Assembly (NCBI GenBank): GCA_964425855.1
Contig: CAYROE010000045.1
Location: forward strand, 1-9,484
From: S143-63 sp964425855
GTDB lineage: Archaea; Thermoproteota; Thermoprotei_A; Sulfolobales; Acidilobaceae
Direction: 5' to 3'
DNA: 9,484 bases
Every line of letters starts with the position of its first letter. The first letter of the stretch is position 1. The position numbers were made by a program, and so were the translations under genes. Below, piece by piece: positions 5,989 to 9,484 of this stretch. The notes beneath the pieces were generated by a model. The model searched no databases and was not told the DNA's origin. It was given only the letters and a program-made list of their open reading frames with translations.

Positions 5989-6999
5989 ATGGAATATAAG
6001 ATGGCCCTAGGAATAATGATAATAATCATAATAGTAGCAGGGGCCCTAGTATACACTGTATCATCTCCTCAGAAGGAAACCCAGGAATCAACTCAGAAAT
6101 ACACTATTAGGACAGCAACTCTCCAAGGAGGAATAAGCACACTAGACATCATAGAACAGAACAACCTCCTAGAATCTACTGGTTATGGTCTAGAAGTGTT
6201 ACGTCTGCAAAAGACCCCCGACATCATAGCGGCTCTAGCAAACAACGAGACGGACCTAGTAGTCGTCCCGGCAGAGATGGCTGCAAAACTAATCGAACAG
6301 GGAGGAGACTACTATATCGTTGCTGTAGACATGCTCCAGAACCAGGCAATCCTAGTAATTAACGATAACATAACTAGTCCAGTTGATCTAAAAGGTAGGC
6401 TTGTAGGAGCAGTGGTTGCGAGCGGTACCTACAAGGTCTTCAAGGCATACCTGCAGACAGTTTACAACCTCACCGTTGTCGAGTCCGATCAGCCACAGCC
6501 AGGAGTTGTAAGCGTTGTCAACGTGCCTCCAGGAAGCATCATTGACGCACTACTCAACAAGCAGGTAGATGCTATAGTAATATGGGAGCCCCTCGTAAGC
6601 ATAGGAGTAACGAAAGGAGCAAAGATACTGGTATCATTCAGCGATCTATGGAGCCAGGCAGGCCTAGAGGGACAACCAGTCATGCTTGTATGGCTAGCGA
6701 GAGGAGACTTCGTAAATAACCATCCCGACGCTCTAGAAGCATTCCTTGAGGCCAGAAGCCAGGCTGCTGAGACTTGGAGGAATAACATGCAGGAGACTAA
6801 GCAGATAATTGTCAGTCTATATAATCTAGACGATGCAACATTCAACACGATGTATAACAGGACTATAATAGTAGCCGACAAGTATCTGAGCGACGAACTA
6901 ATAAACTCCATACGTACAGAATGGTGGCTTGCATGGAAAGGCGGATACCTAGAACAAGACCCAGCAAACATACCAAACACAGTCTTCTACAAGGGCTAG
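5989..6999 (+). CDS. ABC transporter substrate-binding protein, NMT1/SsuA-like
   Basis: Extracytoplasmic solute-binding protein, first gene of an ABC importer operon. 336 residues. The N-terminus (about 5-25) is one long hydrophobic helix rich in Ile, with no lipobox cysteine, followed by a polar Gln/Glu/Ser/Thr linker (26-38), so it is probably held to the outer face by an uncleaved membrane anchor. The rest is a two-lobed periplasmic-binding fold of the NMT1/THI5/SsuA class: an opening strand YTIRTATLQGG (38-48), a Thr-Asp-Leu-Val-Val segment (88-92), the family signature LKGRLVGAVVASGTYKVFKAYL (134-155), and VDAIVIWEPL (193-202). Such proteins bind sulfonates, nitrate, taurine or thiamine pyrimidine (HMP) precursors; the ligand cannot be decided here. 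Start chosen by GGTGA at 5977-5981. Its last 22 codons overlap the permease gene in another frame. Confidence 0.88.
   Translation: MEYKMALGIMIIIIIVAGALVYTVSSPQKETQESTQKYTIRTATLQGGISTLDIIEQNNLLESTGYGLEVLRLQKTPDIIAALANNETDLVVVPAEMAAKLIEQGGDYYIVAVDMLQNQAILVINDNITSPVDLKGRLVGAVVASGTYKVFKAYLQTVYNLTVVESDQPQPGVVSVVNVPPGSIIDALLNKQVDAIVIWEPLVSIGVTKGAKILVSFSDLWSQAGLEGQPVMLVWLARGDFVNNHPDALEAFLEARSQAAETWRNNMQETKQIIVSLYNLDDATFNTMYNRTIIVADKYLSDELINSIRTEWWLAWKGGYLEQDPANIPNTVFYKG
6923..6927 (+). promoter_or_regulatory. Ribosome binding site for the permease inside the binding-protein gene
   Basis: GGTGG ends five bases before the ATG at 6933. It decides between the two possible ATGs at 6921 and 6933 in favour of the second. 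Confidence 0.5.
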
Positions 7000-7721
7000 G
7001 CTGGATCTACCTCACAATACTTATCTTTCTCGCCTGGCACCTCCTCTCAAAAGCCTACCCCATACTAGTACCATCTCCAACCAGCACATATGAGGCGATA
7101 ACACGGATAGGAACCGATAAGATCCTCCGATCAGTAACCACAACACTAACAAACAGCCTCCTCGGATATCTCCTAGGTCTAGCCGGCTCAATATTACTCG
7201 TAATAGGAGCATACCTCAACAAGCACGTAGAAGCCCTAGTCAACGCAGCCAACACGTTCGCACAGAGCGTATCAGTACTAGTATGGGCAATAATATTCAT
7301 AATGATATTCGGGGTAACCAGCAGAAAACCACCAATACTAGTAGTAGCGGCCGCGACATTTCCAATACTACTCTCAAGCCTAATAGGTGCAGTAAGAAGC
7401 CTAGACGAAAAGTTCAGTCTCTTAGCAAAGATGCTTGGGGCATCAAAGCTCCAAGAACTTTTCTACTTCATACTTCCTGGAACCATCTCGTATCTAGCCG
7501 CGGCAAGTAGAGCCGCCATCGGAATAGCGTTAAGGATTAGCGTCGTCGCCGAGGCATTCGGAGCAAGCGGAGGCGTAGGATACTGGCTTGTCTACAGCTA
7601 CGATATAGGCTTCAAGGAAGGCGTATTCGCATGGGCATCTATTCTCATAATCCTTATGATTGCCGTCGACATGCTCGTGCTGAGACCAATAGAGAGGTGG
7701 ACAATGAAGTGGAGACTATGA
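6933..7721 (+). CDS. ABC transporter permease, SsuC/TauC-like
   Basis: Inner subunit of the importer, forming the membrane channel. With the start at 6933 it has 262 residues: a strongly basic cytoplasmic N-terminus (Arg/Lys at 3, 4, 7, 9, 12, 15), about six hydrophobic helices (roughly 22-38, 72-93, 105-127, 134-152, 185-206, 231-250), and the EAA-type loop that docks on the ATPase, AKMLGASKLQELFYFILPG (165-183). The gene must begin inside the binding-protein gene: after the ATGs at 6921 and 6933 there is no ATG, GTG or TTG in this frame until codons in the middle of the membrane domain. 6933 is chosen because of GGTGG at 6923-6927. This gives a 67-base overlap with the upstream gene. The stop overlaps the ATPase start (ATGA). 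Belongs to the BPD_transp_1 fold; substrate as undefined as for the binding protein. Confidence 0.85.
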   Translation: MERRIPRTRPSKHTKHSLLQGLGWIYLTILIFLAWHLLSKAYPILVPSPTSTYEAITRIGTDKILRSVTTTLTNSLLGYLLGLAGSILLVIGAYLNKHVEALVNAANTFAQSVSVLVWAIIFIMIFGVTSRKPPILVVAAATFPILLSSLIGAVRSLDEKFSLLAKMLGASKLQELFYFILPGTISYLAAASRAAIGIALRISVVAEAFGASGGVGYWLVYSYDIGFKEGVFAWASILIILMIAVDMLVLRPIERWTMKWRL

Positions 7722-8344
7722 TCAGGGTTAGGGATCTTGTTAAAAAATACGGAGAAGACCTCGTCCTCGACCATATAACGCTAGAGGTAAAGAGGGGAGA
7801 ATCAATAGGCATTGTAGGGCCTAATGGTGCAGGCAAATCAACGTTTCTAAGAGTTCTAGCGGGAATAGAGCCCTACGACTCGGGTATCGTGGAGGTATAT
7901 GGGAGTATTGGATTCGTTCCACAGGAAACTATTCTATTACCATGGAGAACTCTTAAGGGAAATATTCTACTGGCTGCAAAGATCCGGGGTATAGAAAGAC
8001 ATAACGCAGAGAAGATCTTGGAGGAGAACGCCGAGATATTAGCAATATCACGATACCTGAACATGTATCCATCGCAAGTAAGCGGGGGAACAGCCCGCAA
8101 GGCACAGATACTCATGGCACTGGTCTTGAACCCGGATATACTCTTGCTCGATGAGCCATTCACAGGCCTCGATACGGAGACAATCGAGAGCTTCCAGAGA
8201 CAGATAAAGGAACTAAAAGATGCCCATGGCTTAACCATTATAACGGTATCGCACATGATGGATGAGCTAATGGAGATAGCTGATCGCTTAGTAATGCTGA
8301 CTCATAAGCCTGCCAGGATAAGGAAGATCCTCCAGGTAAGGTAA
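7718..8344 (+). CDS. ABC transporter ATPase, SsuB/TauB-like
   Basis: Cytoplasmic ATPase that powers the importer. 208 residues: a complete but short nucleotide-binding domain, lacking the C-terminal extension often found in SsuB/TauB (around 250 residues). Motifs: A-loop Tyr11, Walker A GPNGAGKST at 34-42, Q-loop VPQE with Gln69, then LLPWRTLKGN (73-82) as in the taurine/sulfonate subfamily, signature VSGGTARKAQ at 121-130, Walker B ILLLDE at 141-146, D-loop GLD (150-152) and H-loop His179. All catalytic residues are present. The signature departs from the usual LSGGMRQR by Val for Leu and Thr-Ala-Arg-Lys after the glycines. The start is the ATG of an ATGA overlap with the permease; the frame opens further upstream, but that would add permease-overlapping sequence, and the ATG begins the first strand of the fold directly. 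Last gene of the operon. Confidence 0.9.
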   Translation: MIRVRDLVKKYGEDLVLDHITLEVKRGESIGIVGPNGAGKSTFLRVLAGIEPYDSGIVEVYGSIGFVPQETILLPWRTLKGNILLAAKIRGIERHNAEKILEENAEILAISRYLNMYPSQVSGGTARKAQILMALVLNPDILLLDEPFTGLDTETIESFQRQIKELKDAHGLTIITVSHMMDELMEIADRLVMLTHKPARIRKILQVR

Positions 8345-8366
8345 TTCTCATATACAATAGAAACCA

Positions 8367-8375
8367 CATAAATAG
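8367..8375 (+). promoter_or_regulatory. Probable TATA box for glutamine synthetase
   Basis: CATAAATAG predicts transcription near 8396 and a leader of about 10 bases before the ATG at 8407. No GGTG or GAGG motif precedes that ATG, so the message is probably leaderless or nearly so. This lies in the 62-base gap after the ABC operon; no clear terminator is visible there. Confidence 0.5.
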
Positions 8376-8406
8376 GATTTCTAGAAACATGTCATAGCGG
8401 GCACAC

Positions 8407-9484
8407 ATGAATGGGAATGGACGAAAGCTCCTAAGCGGAGCCCGATGGGCATATATCTACTTCACCGATCTCATGGGTTATCCTCGCAGAGTCCTCATTA
8501 AGTCAGACATGCTAGACGAAAAAGCATTCAGCGAAGGACTAGGCAAACTCGACGGTAGTAGTGTTAAAGGATTTGCATCGATTGACGAAAGCGACCTAGT
8601 ACTGAAACCAGATCCCAAAACACTAGAAGTGTATCCATGGATGGAGAAGACGATAAGAGTAATCGCGGACGTGTATAAGCCGGGCGGAAGAGAGCCATAC
8701 TCACGAGATCCAAGATACGCGGCTAAGGCCACGAGGAGCCTTTTAGCCGATCTAGGCTATGACATTGTGATGGCGGCCGAGCTCGAGTTCTTCATATTTG
8801 ATGAGGTGAAAGTGAGCGTAGAGCCCTGGAGCCAGATGCTAGAAATATCCAGTATAGAGGCTCCCTGGTCTGGTGAGGCCTCATTCATGAACCTCCTAAA
8901 AGACGGATACTATACTGTTCCACCACGAGACGTGACGGAGCCTATCAAGATAGAGATAGCGGAGGTTCTCGAAGACTACTACGGAATAAAAGTAGAAGTA
9001 TTACACCACGAGGTGGCAGCCGCGAGCCAGCATGAAATAAACTTTGAGCCTGGAGACCCCCTTGAGACAGCAGATAGGATACAGATAATCAAGGAAACAG
9101 TAAAGACAGTGGCAGCTGAGAACGGGTACATGGCGACCTTCATGCCGAAACCACTATACGGGGACAATGGTAACGGAATGCATGTGCACGTAAGCTTGTG
9201 GAGTGGTGACAAGAACCTCTTCTACGATGAATCGGACGAATACGCGGGTATAAGCCAGCTAACAAGATACTTCATAGGTGGACTAATAGAGCATGGAAGA
9301 GCCCTCTCAGCAATCGTGAGCCCAACCGTTAACAGCTATAAGAGACTAGTTCCAGGATATGAGGCACCAATATATCTCGCATGGAGCAAGGCTAACAGGA
9401 GCGCCGCTATTAGGATCCCTGGCTATGGTAAGGGAATGAAGCATGCGAGGATCGAGTACAGGAGCCCTGACCCCTCAGCTAACC
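8407..9484 (+). CDS. glnA: Glutamine synthetase type I, 3'-truncated by window edge
   Basis: Makes glutamine from glutamate, ammonia and ATP; a cytoplasmic dodecamer in known type I enzymes. 359 codons are visible, open to the window end, so about 80-100 C-terminal residues are missing. Motifs in order: the N-terminal beta-grasp strand WAYIYFTDLMG (14-24); DGSSVKGFASIDESD (49-63); metal ligands Glu125 and Glu127 in AELEFF (124-129); Glu202 and Glu210 in HHEVAAASQHE (200-210); His259 in GDNGNGMHVHVS (252-263); the Glu-flap NSYKRLVPGYEAP (309-321) with Arg313 and Glu319; Arg331 in KANRSAA (328-334); and RIEYRSPDP (348-356). All catalytic residues inside the window are intact. The ATG at 8407 is preferred over the in-frame ATG at 8473 because the latter would remove the beta-grasp strand. 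Whether the adenylylation tyrosine region is present cannot be judged, as it lies beyond the edge. Confidence 0.95.
   Translation, partial: MNGNGRKLLSGARWAYIYFTDLMGYPRRVLIKSDMLDEKAFSEGLGKLDGSSVKGFASIDESDLVLKPDPKTLEVYPWMEKTIRVIADVYKPGGREPYSRDPRYAAKATRSLLADLGYDIVMAAELEFFIFDEVKVSVEPWSQMLEISSIEAPWSGEASFMNLLKDGYYTVPPRDVTEPIKIEIAEVLEDYYGIKVEVLHHEVAAASQHEINFEPGDPLETADRIQIIKETVKTVAAENGYMATFMPKPLYGDNGNGMHVHVSLWSGDKNLFYDESDEYAGISQLTRYFIGGLIEHGRALSAIVSPTVNSYKRLVPGYEAPIYLAWSKANRSAAIRIPGYGKGMKHARIEYRSPDPSAN

Noticed and set aside
5989..6999. Binding protein as an MqnA/MqnD-type menaquinone enzyme, given its quinone-type neighbours
   Set aside because: MqnA and MqnD share the fold, but this protein has a membrane anchor and linker and is followed directly by a permease and ATPase, so it is a transporter component.

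Overview
The window looks like chromosomal DNA from a thermophilic or hyperthermophilic crenarchaeon (Thermoproteota), most likely of the Desulfurococcales type. The basis is archaeal TATA-like boxes ahead of genes, GGTG/GAGG-type ribosome binding sites, heavy use of AGA/AGG (Arg), ATA (Ile) and CTA (Leu) codons, very tight gene packing, and protein families typical of such genomes (TET-type M42 peptidase, the crenarchaeal form of a GalU-like nucleotidyltransferase, a UbiD/UbiA pair). The genus is not determined. No mobile element, CRISPR array, rRNA or tRNA was seen.

Layout. (1) Bases 1-882, + strand: the 3' three quarters of a dihydroorotase gene (pyrimidine synthesis), cut by the window edge. 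It converges on and overlaps (2) a GalU-like sugar-1-phosphate nucleotidyltransferase on the - strand (857-1771). (3) A compact divergent promoter region (1772-1892) separates it from (4) a small + strand hotdog thioesterase of the FlK type (1893-2228). (5) An M42 metallo-aminopeptidase follows with its own promoter (2341-3369). (6) On the - strand, a UbiD-family decarboxylase (4352-5806) is translationally coupled by an ATGA overlap to a UbiA prenyltransferase (3444-4355). (7) Divergently, on the + strand, comes a three-gene ABC importer of the nitrate/sulfonate/taurine/HMP type: a membrane-anchored binding protein (5989-6999), a permease (from 6933, overlapping the binding protein gene by 67 bases) and an ATPase (7718-8344, ATGA overlap). 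(8) A type I glutamine synthetase begins at 8407 behind its own near-leaderless promoter and runs off the right edge.

How the genes fit together. Two units are true cassettes: ubiD-ubiA, which looks like the decarboxylation/prenylation pair of a quinone pathway (MqnL/MqnP-like), and the ABC importer, whose substrate cannot be read from sequence. The others are housekeeping genes with individual promoters. Everything looks intact apart from the two edge-truncated genes. No clearly new system is visible. The most worthwhile leads are the long coding overlap inside the ABC operon, the pathway assignment of the UbiD/UbiA pair, and the FlK-like thioesterase whose codon use differs from its neighbours.
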